From contig CACLXL010000002.1 in assembly GCA_902610975.1 (NCBI GenBank), forward strand, positions 62,001-126,000: a DNA stretch of 64,000 nucleotides, in the 5' to 3' direction. The translations under genes and the position numbers were made by a program. The notes beneath the pieces are model-generated. The model saw only the letters and a program-made list of their open reading frames with translations, was not told the DNA's origin and made no database searches. This DNA is from an uncultured Pelagibacteraceae bacterium. GTDB taxonomy: Bacteria; Pseudomonadota; Alphaproteobacteria; Pelagibacterales; Pelagibacteraceae. This document shows, one piece after another, positions 1 through 10,997 of this stretch. Each line of letters starts with the position of its first letter. Position 1 is the stretch's first letter.

Positions 1-1048
1 AGTTATATGTATACAAATTGTCATTTTTGATATCTATTTTAGGTTGTTGAACTCCATTTATATCTGCTAGTTTTTTTTTAAAATATTCAATTAATAAAGG
101 AATATCCTCAGTTCTAGAACTTAAAGATGTGAGTTCGATTGGCATTACATTTAGTCTATGAAACAAATCCTCTCTAAATTTATTAATTTTTACCAAATCG
201 TCTAAATTTTTTGATGTTGATGAAATTAATCTTATATTTACATTAATATTTTTTGAACCATTAAGTCTTTTAAATTTTTGATCAATTAAAACTCTTAGAA
301 CATTTGCTTGTGTCACGTAAGGGATTTCAGAAACCTCATCAATTAATAATGTTCCTTTATTAGCTCTTTCAAGAGCACCAAATGATATGCTTCCATCTTC
401 TAATTCTTCACCAAATAATTCTTTTTCGTAAGTATTTTCTTTTAGTAATGCTGCATTTATTATTACAAAAGGTTCTTTAGCTCTCAAAGAATTCTTATGT
501 ATTTTTCTTGCTACTAATTCTTTTCCAGCTCCTGTAGGTCCAGAGATAAGAACTCTACTTTCTGAGGATGATAATTTTTCTATTATTTTTTTGATTTTTA
601 CAATTGACGGACTTTTACCTACAAGTTCAAATGAATGAAATAATTTGTTTTCAATTATATCTTTTTCTTTTTGTAATTGAGAGGATTCCAAGGCTCTGTT
701 TACGTAATTTAAAATTTTTTCTTTTGAAAATGGTTTTTCTATAAATTCATAAGCTCCTAGTCTAGTAGCTTCAACAGCAATTTGTACGGTAGCATGTCCT
801 GAGATCATGATAACCGGTGTCAATTTATCTTTTTTAGTTACAAGTTTTAAAAGATCAATGCCATCCTTATCGGCTTTATCCAATTTGATGTCTATTATAG
901 CAAGATCAGGTAGTTTTTTATTTATTTCAAAAACAGCCTGATCAAAGTTCGCTGCAGTTCTGACGTCAAAATTTTGTTCCCTTAATATATTGCTTACAAG
1001 AGTTCGAATATCTGGATTATCGTCAATGACTAAGATTTCTTTATGCAT
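1..1048 (-). CDS. ntrX: Nitrogen-regulation-type response regulator NtrX (C-terminal end outside window)
   Basis: Response regulator paired with the NtrY kinase, which it overlaps by 8 bp. The start codon is at 1046-1048 and the gene runs off the left edge. An N-terminal receiver domain begins with ILVIDDNPD and has the phospho-acceptor region LAIIDIKL and the Lys motif IEKPFSKEK. An AAA+ domain follows, with Walker A SGPTGAGKE and Walker B GTLLIDEVSEIP. The GAFTGA loop that contacts sigma-54 in NtrC-type activators is absent: between ELFGEE and the Walker B strand only an acidic segment and FGALERANKG are found. This points to a regulator that does not act through sigma-54. The DNA-binding domain is beyond the window. 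Confidence 0.93.
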   Translation of the reverse strand, partial: MHKEILVIDDNPDIRTLVSNILREQNFDVRTAANFDQAVFEINKKLPDLAIIDIKLDKADKDGIDLLKLVTKKDKLTPVIMISGHATVQIAVEATRLGAYEFIEKPFSKEKILNYVNRALESSQLQKEKDIIENKLFHSFELVGKSPSIVKIKKIIEKLSSSESRVLISGPTGAGKELVARKIHKNSLRAKEPFVIINAALLKENTYEKELFGEELEDGSISFGALERANKGTLLIDEVSEIPYVTQANVLRVLIDQKFKRLNGSKNINVNIRLISSTSKNLDDLVKINKFREDLFHRLNVMPIELTSLSSRTEDIPLLIEYFKKKLADINGVQQPKIDIKNDNLYTYN

Positions 1049-2822
1049 TTATTTTAGGTAACGAAATAGTTATTAAAGCTCCTGTTTGTTTTTTTAAATT
1101 TTTGATTGTAAAATTTCCATAGTGTTCGTTAATAATTTTTGTTATAATTGGTAATCCTAATCCAGTTCCTTTTTTTTTTGTAGTGAAATAGGGTGTCATT
1201 GCTTTTTTAGCATCAGTAATACCTGGTCCATTATCTTTAAACTTACAGATTATATAGTCATTATTCTCATCAATTTCTATGTCAATATTCCCCTTAAATT
1301 CTGGGTCTTTTATTAACATTTCTTCAAAAGCTTCTTCTGAATTCTTAAATAAATTAATAAAAACTCTATTTATTTGATCTTCATCTCCTTTAACATAACT
1401 ATTTTTTATTTTATTTACTAATTTGATTTCATTTTTAGAGGACATTTTTATAAATTCTAAAGATTTTTTAACAACTGTGATAAGATTAATCTTTTTAAGT
1501 ATTGGTCTTGGCATTCTTGCAAAATTGGAAAATTCATTCACAAGATTCTCAATATCCTTAATTTGTCTGTTGATGGTTTCTAAATATTTTTCAAATTCTT
1601 GACTTTGGTTAGTAAATTTTTTTTTGTATTTTTCTCTTAAACTATCAATGGATAATTGTATTGGTGTTAATGGATTTTTAATTTCATGTGCTAGTTTTCT
1701 TGCAACTGTTTCCCAAGCTTCATATCGCTCTGTGATAAGCAATTTATCTTGTTGTTCTTTAAGTCTTTCTATCATCAAATTAAAATTTTTAATAAGTTGT
1801 TTCAATTCATCGTCAGTTTCTATTTCTGGTACCTTCACATCTAATGCACCTTTACTTATTGAGTCAGATGCTCCGATTAAATTTACAATTGGTTTAGTCA
1901 ATCTCGACGCAAAAGAAATAGCGATAGACGTAGATAGAAATAACAATAATGTCACTACAATGATATAAATTATCGCAAAAGTTACCTTTATACCTGTTTG
2001 ACTATTTTCAACAGAATAATAAAAACTTACCGCTTGCTCTGTTTCGTTTAGATATCTTAAAATTTCTGGATCAATATTTCTTGATATGTATAAATATGTA
2101 TCAACTAATGAGTTAACTTTTATCATTACTGTAGTCTTATTTTCAAAGTTATTAGAAACAAATACCGGTTTACCTTCTAAAGCAAGATCGTAGTCCTCAT
2201 CCAAAGGGATAATAAATTCATCATTTATATCTGTTACATCTGATAGAAGAATATTGCCTAAACTGTCGATTAAATAAACATCATCTATTCTTCTGAGTAA
2301 TTTCTCAGCTTTAATAACATTTTTAAATCGATTTTGATTTGAATAATAATCAGCAGAGGCTCGATTTATTCCAACGTTCATCAAAATTAAATCTGATAAT
2401 ACATTTTCTTTACTTTCTTCTAAGTAATTTTTCGCAACATCATATGAATTATTAACTGCTTTGGTAATTTGTTTATCAAAATAATTTTGAATACCAAAAT
2501 TAAAAATAAAAAGAGAAAATATTGCAACAATAAGAGATGGGATTACAGTGAAAAGTGAAAAAACAGATATGTATTTTAAATTAGTTTGAGATCCTTTTTT
2601 ATTTTTTTTCCCTGTGTAATAAAATCTATAAAAATTTTTAAAAATTAAGCTAAAAAAAACAAGTAGTAGAAAAATATCAATAATTAAAAGAGTTTGTAGA
2701 TTTTTATCAGTTAGAGCAACAAAACCTTCGTTGATAAATGTAAGAAATGTAACTATCCCCATAAAAATACATAAAAATGAGGATAAAATTATCCAATTGA
2801 AATTTTTTATAATCTTAAACAT
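1041..2822 (-). CDS. ntrY: Membrane sensor histidine kinase NtrY
   Basis: Sensor kinase for NtrX, 593 aa. Hydrophobic segments lie at about residues 8-30, 43-62, 84-110 and 278-304, with an extracytoplasmic region of about 170 residues between the last two. A HAMP linker (about 305-355) follows. The H-box AHEIKNPLTPIQ places the phospho-accepting histidine near residue 379. Further on are the N box INLFKNSEEA, G1 box FKDNGPGI and G2 box KGTGLGLPI. The HAMP runs almost directly into the H-box, so the PAS domain common in longer NtrY proteins (usually over 700 aa) is not seen. It is divergent from ispDF across 48 bp of AT-rich DNA. No ntrB or ntrC is beside it. Confidence 0.93.
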   Translation of the reverse strand: MFKIIKNFNWIILSSFLCIFMGIVTFLTFINEGFVALTDKNLQTLLIIDIFLLLVFFSLIFKNFYRFYYTGKKNKKGSQTNLKYISVFSLFTVIPSLIVAIFSLFIFNFGIQNYFDKQITKAVNNSYDVAKNYLEESKENVLSDLILMNVGINRASADYYSNQNRFKNVIKAEKLLRRIDDVYLIDSLGNILLSDVTDINDEFIIPLDEDYDLALEGKPVFVSNNFENKTTVMIKVNSLVDTYLYISRNIDPEILRYLNETEQAVSFYYSVENSQTGIKVTFAIIYIIVVTLLLFLSTSIAISFASRLTKPIVNLIGASDSISKGALDVKVPEIETDDELKQLIKNFNLMIERLKEQQDKLLITERYEAWETVARKLAHEIKNPLTPIQLSIDSLREKYKKKFTNQSQEFEKYLETINRQIKDIENLVNEFSNFARMPRPILKKINLITVVKKSLEFIKMSSKNEIKLVNKIKNSYVKGDEDQINRVFINLFKNSEEAFEEMLIKDPEFKGNIDIEIDENNDYIICKFKDNGPGITDAKKAMTPYFTTKKKGTGLGLPIITKIINEHYGNFTIKNLKKQTGALITISLPKINA

Positions 2823-2870
2823 ATCAAATTAATATTAAATATTTATATAAATATAATATAAGTTCATATC

Positions 2871-4016
2871 ATGAGTTTTTCTTTAATATTACTTGCTGCA
2901 GGTAATAGCCATAGATTTAGGTCTAATGTTGGCAAACCATATCAAAAAATAGCAGGCAAATCATTAATTCAAATTAACATAGATAAAGCGCTGAAATTTA
3001 AGCAAATTAAAAAGATTATTCTAGTCTATAACAAAAAAGACTTAAAACGTGTCAAATCCCTTAAATTAAAGAATATTAAATTACTACCAGGTGGAAAAAC
3101 AAGACAACAATCTACTTTTATCGCTTTGAAGTATTTAATTAAACATAATGGATTTGCTAAGGTTTTAATTCACGACGTAGCAAGGCCAAATTTTTCAATT
3201 AAATTACTTGGTACGATTTTAAAAAAAATAAAAAATTCTAGAGCTGTGGTTCCAAAAATAAATGTTCAAGACGCAATTAAACAGTTAATAGACTCTAGTA
3301 AAGAGGAATATGTTGTGGGAAGAAAAAGAGATAATTTATTTTTAACACAAACTCCACAAGCATTTAATTTAAAGGAAATATATTACTTGCATCGAACTAA
3401 CGCTGGAAAATATAAAGATGATGACATATCTTTATATATGGATCTTAACAGAGTACACTTTATTGAAGGTGAAAAAAATAATTTTAAAATTACTGATAAA
3501 TCAGATTTTGAAAATTTAAGGAATATTTATAAGTCGCAACAAAGTGTTGGCATAGGATTTGATGTTCATAGACTGGTTCCTAAAAGAAAACTATACTTAG
3601 CAGGTTTAAAATTAAAATCTAAATTAGGAACTTTAGGGCACTCTGATGGTGATCCAGTTCTACATTCAATTACGGATGCAATTTTAGGAGCTTGCAAGAT
3701 GGGAGATATTGGGCGAATTTTTTCAGATAAAAGTCAAAGATTTAAAAATATAAGATCCACAATATTACTTAGAAAAGTAATAGAGCAAATTAAGCTCAAA
3801 GGATTTTTTATAAATAATATAGATATTAATATCATTACTCAGACACCAAAAATTTATAATTTGAAAAACAAAATAATTGATAATATTTCTAAACTTTGTG
3901 AAATTTCTAAAAATCGTATTAATGTAAAAGGAAAAACAACTGAGAAATTAGGTGTGATAGGAAAAGAAAAAGCAATTGCATGTGAGGTTATATGTTCAGT
4001 AATTAAATATGATTAA
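2871..4016 (+). CDS. ispDF: Bifunctional IspD/IspF (MEP isoprenoid pathway)
   Basis: Fusion of 2-C-methyl-D-erythritol 4-phosphate cytidylyltransferase (IspD, about residues 1-220) and 2-C-methyl-D-erythritol 2,4-cyclodiphosphate synthase (IspF, about 224-381), 381 aa. The IspD part has the nucleotide-binding LLAAGNSHRF, the Lys of GKPYQ and the HDVARP motif. The IspF part starts GIGFDVHR, with metal ligands D231, H233 and H265 (VLHSITDA). The fusion is common in Alphaproteobacteria. Its 3' end overlaps pgpA by 8 bp. The later pathway gene dxr is elsewhere in this window (49634-50806). Confidence 0.95.
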   Translation: MSFSLILLAAGNSHRFRSNVGKPYQKIAGKSLIQINIDKALKFKQIKKIILVYNKKDLKRVKSLKLKNIKLLPGGKTRQQSTFIALKYLIKHNGFAKVLIHDVARPNFSIKLLGTILKKIKNSRAVVPKINVQDAIKQLIDSSKEEYVVGRKRDNLFLTQTPQAFNLKEIYYLHRTNAGKYKDDDISLYMDLNRVHFIEGEKNNFKITDKSDFENLRNIYKSQQSVGIGFDVHRLVPKRKLYLAGLKLKSKLGTLGHSDGDPVLHSITDAILGACKMGDIGRIFSDKSQRFKNIRSTILLRKVIEQIKLKGFFINNIDINIITQTPKIYNLKNKIIDNISKLCEISKNRINVKGKTTEKLGVIGKEKAIACEVICSVIKYD

Positions 4017-4512
4017 AACATTAAATTATTTAATTGTTACGTGTTTTGGAATTGGATCAATAAGATTTGCGCCAGGGACAATAACATCTCTAATAACAAC
4101 TGTTTTTTTATACAGTCTTTTCCATATAATAAATCTATCAAACAGCTCTATTTTAATAATTTTATTAATAGTTTTTTTATATTCATTTTATGCAGTAGCT
4201 GAATATATAAAGTATAACGAAATCAAAGATCCCAAAGAAGTTGTTATTGATGAATTCATCGGTCAATCTATTCCAATTTATCTTTATGAAATCTCACATA
4301 GTACATCAAAAGATTCTACAGAGGCAGTTTTGTTTTATTTATATATTTTTATCTTATTTAGATTTTTTGATATCAAAAAACCCTTTCCAATCAATTTCTT
4401 GGATAAAAAATTTAAAAATAGTTTTGGTGTAATATTTGATGATGTAATTGCAGGATTATATGTTGTGCTTACATTAATAATCTTTATGGTAATAAAATCT
4501 GAATTTTTGTAA
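4009..4512 (+). CDS. pgpA: Phosphatidylglycerophosphatase A
   Basis: Inner-membrane enzyme that dephosphorylates phosphatidylglycerol phosphate, 167 aa. The family signatures are seen in order: FAPGTITSL near the N-terminus, VVIDEFIGQ, FRFFDIKKPFP and IFDDVIAG near the C-terminus, with hydrophobic helices between. It overlaps ispDF upstream and shares one base with the cinA start (TAATG), so translation is probably coupled. The DEFIG and DDVIAG acidic residues fit a metal-dependent phosphatase site. Confidence 0.9.
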   Translation: MIKTLNYLIVTCFGIGSIRFAPGTITSLITTVFLYSLFHIINLSNSSILIILLIVFLYSFYAVAEYIKYNEIKDPKEVVIDEFIGQSIPIYLYEISHSTSKDSTEAVLFYLYIFILFRFFDIKKPFPINFLDKKFKNSFGVIFDDVIAGLYVVLTLIIFMVIKSEFL

Positions 4513-4991
4513 TGAATTTCAATAAAAAAATAGTTTCATTGCTTAAAAGAAAAAAAATAAAAATTTCTTTTGCAGAGTCTTGCACTGGGGGTTTGCTATC
4601 TAGCGCTATCACATCGGTGAGTGGATCATCAAAAGTATTTAAGATGGGGTTAATCACTTATTCAAATCAAGCCAAAACGAGTTTGTTAAAAGTTCCTCAA
4701 AAAATAATAAAAAAATATGGTGCTGTGAGTGTTCAATGTTGTTTAGCCATGGTTAATAACCTGAGTAAAATTAGTAAATCGAAAGTTTGTATTTCAATAA
4801 CAGGAATAGCTGGTCCTGGAGGTGGATCTAAACAAAAACCTATTGGTTTGGTTTATATTGGAATTAGGTTCGGAAAAAAGGTTATTGTTAATAAATGTAA
4901 TTTTAAGAATAAAGGAAGAATTTTTATTCAAAAGCAAACTGTAAAAAAAACCCTAAATTTATTAGCACAATTGATTAAACAGGATAGCTAA
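4512..4991 (+). CDS. pncC: CinA C-terminal-domain protein (nicotinamide-nucleotide amidase, PncC type)
   Basis: Stand-alone CinA C-terminal domain, 159 aa, without the N-terminal MoCF-like domain of full CinA. Signature segments are SFAESCTGGLLSSAITSVSG, the ITYSNQAK stretch and SITGIAGPGGGSKQKPIG. The family deamidates nicotinamide mononucleotide to the nicotinate form in the pyridine-nucleotide salvage cycle. The last 17 bp overlap a convergent gene on the minus strand, leaving no space for a terminator. Confidence 0.9.
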   Translation: MNFNKKIVSLLKRKKIKISFAESCTGGLLSSAITSVSGSSKVFKMGLITYSNQAKTSLLKVPQKIIKKYGAVSVQCCLAMVNNLSKISKSKVCISITGIAGPGGGSKQKPIGLVYIGIRFGKKVIVNKCNFKNKGRIFIQKQTVKKTLNLLAQLIKQDS

Positions 4992-5286
4992 ACTCTGGGT
5001 TAACAATTACATCTAAAAGATGGGCAGTAAAACTGTTAAGTAGTAAGAAAATACTGAAAGCTATAATGTAGAGTATAAAAACTAAAAAATTTCTAGTTCT
5101 TTTCCTTTGTAATAATTTTTTATCTTCAGGGACCCACTCTTTATTTTGAGATTTAAAGTCATAAGAAAACATCCAATAAGTTAGATTAGTTTCATTTGGG
5201 TCGCCAGTTCTGATTGTTTTAATGTATGAAGATAAAAATTTGAACGTTAAAATAAATAAAATTAATAAAGATGATATTGTAAACAT
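4975..5286 (-). CDS. Hypothetical two-helix membrane protein
   Basis: 103 aa, not recognised. There is a hydrophobic N-terminal segment (about 1-20) and a second at about 70-92. A soluble central part is rich in charged residues and holds WMFSYDFKSQNKEWVPEDKK. The gene abuts the coq10/ratA start (the stop or start codons share position 5286), so it is probably the last gene of the minus-strand run. Its 3' end overlaps cinA by 17 bp. The function is unknown. It could be a lineage-specific small membrane protein. Confidence 0.7.
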   Translation of the reverse strand: MFTISSLLILFILTFKFLSSYIKTIRTGDPNETNLTYWMFSYDFKSQNKEWVPEDKKLLQRKRTRNFLVFILYIIAFSIFLLLNSFTAHLLDVIVNPEFSYPV

Positions 5287-5729
5287 TATTTATATAATTT
5301 AATTGCTCTTTCCTCAAAAGCCTTGGCAATTTTGTTTAAACCAAGCTCAAAAGACTTTCTCATTATCCCATTCAAAATTGGATTTTTCAATTCAAAATCA
5401 ATAAAAAATTCCAGCTGTGTCGAATTGTTTACTTCCTTAAATTTCCACTCGTTTTTCAAATGTTTTAGTGGCCCACCAAGATTTGTTACTATGATAGTGT
5501 CTTTTTCTTTATAATAAGACACGTGACTTGAAAAAGTCTCATTCAAAATACTCTTACCTACTTTTAAATCTCCATTAAAAGTAATTAAATCAGCACTTTC
5601 ATTTTTATCATTAATTTTACCTTCTATACACCAGGGAACAAATTCAGGATATTTTTCGATATCAAGAACCATTTCAACTAATTGTTCTTTTTTACAATGA
5701 ATGATTTTTTTTATTGATGCGGATGACAT
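5286..5729 (-). CDS. Coq10/RatA-like START-domain protein
   Basis: 147 aa single-domain protein of the polyketide cyclase/START superfamily (Coq10/RatA group). The N-terminal part ends in the typical [12 protein letters not shown] motif, and the C-terminal helix [18 protein letters not shown] closes the lipid-binding groove. Coq10 relatives bind ubiquinone, while RatA was described as a ribosome-association toxin. The alphaproteobacterial context after lipA favours the Coq10-like role. Its start overlaps the lipA end by 19 bp. Confidence 0.85.
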   Translation of the reverse strand: MSSASIKKIIHCKKEQLVEMVLDIEKYPEFVPWCIEGKINDKNESADLITFNGDLKVGKSILNETFSSHVSYYKEKDTIIVTNLGGPLKHLKNEWKFKEVNNSTQLEFFIDFELKNPILNGIMRKSFELGLNKIAKAFEERAIKLYK

Positions 5730-6655
5730 TCAAGCTGTTTGTTTCTAGCATCCTGTAATTTTCTAAAATCTTCATCAGCATGATAAGAAGATCTTGTTAA
5801 AGGTGAAGAAGAAACAAGTAGAAACCCTTTTGTCTTTGCTATTTGCTGAAACTCTTTAAATTCTGTTGGGTGATAATAACGATTTAATGGATGATGTTTT
5901 GGAGATGGTTGGAGGTATTGACCTATTGTAATAAAGTCAACTTCAGCAGATCTAAGATCGTCCATTACTTGAATAATCTCTTCTTTATTTTCTCCTAAGC
6001 CAACCATTATTCCAGATTTTGTAAAAACTTTTTTGTTAAATTTTTTTGCGTTTTTTAAAAGTTCTAATGAAGCGAAATACCGTGCTCCTGGTCTTACTTT
6101 TGTATAAAGCCTAGGAACTGTTTCTATATTATGATTAAAAACATCAAGATCAGCCTCTAAAACTTTTTTATAGGCATCTCCTTTTCTTAAAAAATCAGGC
6201 GTTAAAACTTCAATTGACGTATCTGGATTTTTTTCTCTTGTCGCTTTTACAACTTTGTAAAAATGCTCTGATCCGCCATCATCTAAATCATCTCTATCTA
6301 CTGAAGTAATAACTACGTGTTTTAAATTAAGATTTTTAACAGCTTTAGCAATTTTACTAGGTTCAAAAATATCTAAGTGAGATGGCTTTCCAGTTTTAAC
6401 ATCACAAAATGCACATGCTCTAGTACAAGTATCTCCCATGATCATAAATGTAGCATGTTTTTTACTCCAACATTCAGTTATATTTGGGCAATTTGCTTCC
6501 TGACAAACAGTAACTAAATTATTTTGATTAACAACTTGTTTTGTTTGAAAAAAAATTTTTGAGTCTACAATTTTAGATCTAATCCATTCAGGTTTTTTTT
6601 TTATTGGATTAATGGGTCTATTGACTTTTTCAGGATGTCTAGGTTTTTGGCTCAT
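5711..6655 (-). CDS. lipA: Lipoyl synthase
   Basis: Radical-SAM enzyme that inserts two sulfurs into octanoyl-lipoyl domains, 314 aa. Both cluster motifs are intact: C51, C56 and C62 ([12 protein letters not shown]) for the auxiliary 4Fe-4S cluster, and C77, C81 and C84 (CTRACAFC) for the SAM cluster. The C-terminal RSSYHADE segment includes the conserved Arg-Ser-Ser. The start overlaps the ftsB-like stop (ATGA type, 6652-6655). Many Alphaproteobacteria have pyruvate dehydrogenase genes between ftsB and lipA; none are here. Confidence 0.96.
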   Translation of the reverse strand: MSQKPRHPEKVNRPINPIKKKPEWIRSKIVDSKIFFQTKQVVNQNNLVTVCQEANCPNITECWSKKHATFMIMGDTCTRACAFCDVKTGKPSHLDIFEPSKIAKAVKNLNLKHVVITSVDRDDLDDGGSEHFYKVVKATREKNPDTSIEVLTPDFLRKGDAYKKVLEADLDVFNHNIETVPRLYTKVRPGARYFASLELLKNAKKFNKKVFTKSGIMVGLGENKEEIIQVMDDLRSAEVDFITIGQYLQPSPKHHPLNRYYHPTEFKEFQQIAKTKGFLLVSSSPLTRSSYHADEDFRKLQDARNKQLECHPHQ

Positions 6656-6945
6656 TTCAACTTAATAATAATTTCGTCTTTAGTTCCATATTTAAATTTT
6701 TCTCTAAAAAGCATATCCAAATAGTCAAAGTTATTGTTTTCAACTAGGGATATTTTATGCTCTAAATCTTTTAATTTAATGTTCAATACTCTCTCCTTAT
6801 TTTCTAATTCTTCATAAAAATTTTTTTTATCTAAATAAGAAATTAAACCCCTTTCACCACCTATTAGATTTATACCAATATAAAGTGTAAAAAAGATATT
6901 GAATAATACAAATTTTTTTTTCTTAAAACTTTCAATAAGTCGCAT
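6652..6945 (-). CDS. FtsB/DivIC-like septum formation initiator
   Basis: 97 aa bitopic membrane protein. A short basic N-terminus (ESFKKKKF) is followed by one transmembrane helix (about 12-30), a coiled-coil-like stretch (about 40-72, [20 protein letters not shown]) and a short tail. Size, topology and position directly after eno match the FtsB/DivIC family, which links the divisome complex with FtsL and FtsQ. Sequence conservation in this family is low, so the call rests largely on architecture and synteny. Confidence 0.8.
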   Translation of the reverse strand: MRLIESFKKKKFVLFNIFFTLYIGINLIGGERGLISYLDKKNFYEELENKERVLNIKLKDLEHKISLVENNNFDYLDMLFREKFKYGTKDEIIIKLK

Positions 6946-6948
6946 AAG

Positions 6949-8205
6949 CTAGATTCTAGCCATTTTTGCTTGATTTCCAAGTTCTTCTTCGATGCGTAAT
7001 AACCTATTATATTTGGCTACCCTTTCTGATCTTGCCAGAGATCCAGTTTTAATTTGGGAAGACATTGTGGCTGATGCCAAATCAGCAATAAATGTGTCTT
7101 CGGTGTCCCCTGATCTATGAGAAATGATAGTATTAAAATTTGCTTCTTTCGCCATTGATATTACTTCTAAAGTCTCAGTTAAAGTTCCTATTTGATTTGG
7201 TTTTACTAAAATACAATTAGCTGATTTTTCTTTTATTCCTTTGTTTAAACGCTTTGAATTAGTAACAAATAAGTCGTCTCCTACAATTTGAATATTATTG
7301 CCTATTTCTTTTGTGATTTTTTTCCACGCTTCCCAGTCTTCTTCAGCAAATGGATCCTCAATAGATTTTATAGGATAAAGAGATGTTAGTTTTTTATAAT
7401 AAGTAATATTTTCTTCAACTGATGTATAGCTTTTAGATTGAATTGAATATTCCCCTTTTTTATTAATTAATTCATTAGCTGCTACATCCAAACAGATAAC
7501 CACATCTTTACCAGGTTTTAGATTGGACTTTTCAATTGCGTTTACAATCAAGTCCAAAGCTTGCTCGTTTGTATTTATAGATGGAGCAAATCCCCCTTCG
7601 TCTCCTACATTGGTAAGCATATTGTTTGATTTTAATAATTTTTTTAAATTTTGAATTACGATAAAACACTTTTCTATTGCATCCATAAAATTTTTAGCTG
7701 AATCAGGTCTAATCATAAATTCTTGAATATTTAAATCATTATCAGCATGTGCACCCCCATTGATAATATTCATTAGTGGTAATGGCAATGAAAAGTTATT
7801 TCCTAAATTTTTAAACAAAGATTTTTTTTTTGATAAAGCTGAACATTTTGAATTAGCTAGAGAAACTGCAAGAGTAGCGTTAGCACCTAAATTCGTTTTA
7901 TTTTCACTTCCATCTAAATCTAGTAATACTTTATCAATGTTTTTTTGATCATCTGAGTCCAATCCTTTCAATTTATTTGAAATCTTATTATTAATATTTT
8001 CCACAGCAATATTTACGCTCTTACCTAAAAATATATTTTTATCCTTGTCTCTTAATTCATGAGCTTCAAAAGCGCCAGTTGATGCACCTGATGGAGAAAT
8101 TGCAGTTGCAGAAATATTATTTTCTAAGAAAACTTCTGCCTCTACAGTTGGATTTCCCCTGCTGTCAAAGACCTGTCTGCCTTTAATACTTTTAATTTTT
8201 GCCAT
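6949..8205 (-). CDS. eno: Enolase
   Basis: Glycolytic phosphopyruvate hydratase, 418 aa, full length for bacterial enolases. Visible are the N-terminal GRQVFDSRGNPTVE, the SGASTGAFEA loop, the metal ligands in ICLDVAANE, SIEDPFAEEDW and VGDDLFVTN, the catalytic Lys in ILVKPNQIGT and ISHRSGDTEDTFIADL. It lies 2 bp after kdsA and 3 bp before the ftsB-like gene, in one minus-strand run. Confidence 0.97.
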   Translation of the reverse strand: MAKIKSIKGRQVFDSRGNPTVEAEVFLENNISATAISPSGASTGAFEAHELRDKDKNIFLGKSVNIAVENINNKISNKLKGLDSDDQKNIDKVLLDLDGSENKTNLGANATLAVSLANSKCSALSKKKSLFKNLGNNFSLPLPLMNIINGGAHADNDLNIQEFMIRPDSAKNFMDAIEKCFIVIQNLKKLLKSNNMLTNVGDEGGFAPSINTNEQALDLIVNAIEKSNLKPGKDVVICLDVAANELINKKGEYSIQSKSYTSVEENITYYKKLTSLYPIKSIEDPFAEEDWEAWKKITKEIGNNIQIVGDDLFVTNSKRLNKGIKEKSANCILVKPNQIGTLTETLEVISMAKEANFNTIISHRSGDTEDTFIADLASATMSSQIKTGSLARSERVAKYNRLLRIEEELGNQAKMARI

Positions 8206-8207
8206 TT

Positions 8208-10657
<2,450 letters not shown>

Positions 10658-10692
10658 TTATACTTCAAAAATAATCAAATACAAAGTCTTTA

Positions 10693-10992
10693 TTACTTGG
10701 ATTGTGGTATTTGTGGAAGATTTGAATTTTGCTCTTCCTCTTTTTCTAGGACTGACTGTGTTTCACGCAACTCGTCTCGTGAAATCGCAACTATCGCAAT
10801 ACTGCAAATAATAAATAAAGCTGCAACAATAGATGTGAATTTTGTTAAGAAAGTTCCAACTGATCTAGTAGACGTGAAATTGTCCTGTGAAACACCTAAG
10901 CCCAGTGCTCCGCCTTCCGACCTTTGAAGTAAAACCACAATAATTAATATTACTGCCAAAATTATGTTTACTAAAATTAGTAAGCTTTCCAT
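10693..10992 (-). CDS. secG: Preprotein translocase subunit SecG
   Basis: Small SecYEG subunit, 99 aa. There are two transmembrane helices (about 4-22 and 49-70), with the conserved cytoplasmic loop VLLQRSEGGALGLG between them. The C-terminal tail is acidic and glutamine-rich. It starts 5 bp after tpiA and precedes pyrG, the standard alphaproteobacterial position. An open frame on the opposite strand over this region is a mirror of the coding bias and is not called. Confidence 0.92.
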   Translation of the reverse strand: MESLLILVNIILAVILIIVVLLQRSEGGALGLGVSQDNFTSTRSVGTFLTKFTSIVAALFIICSIAIVAISRDELRETQSVLEKEEEQNSNLPQIPQSK

Positions 10993-10997
10993 GATGA

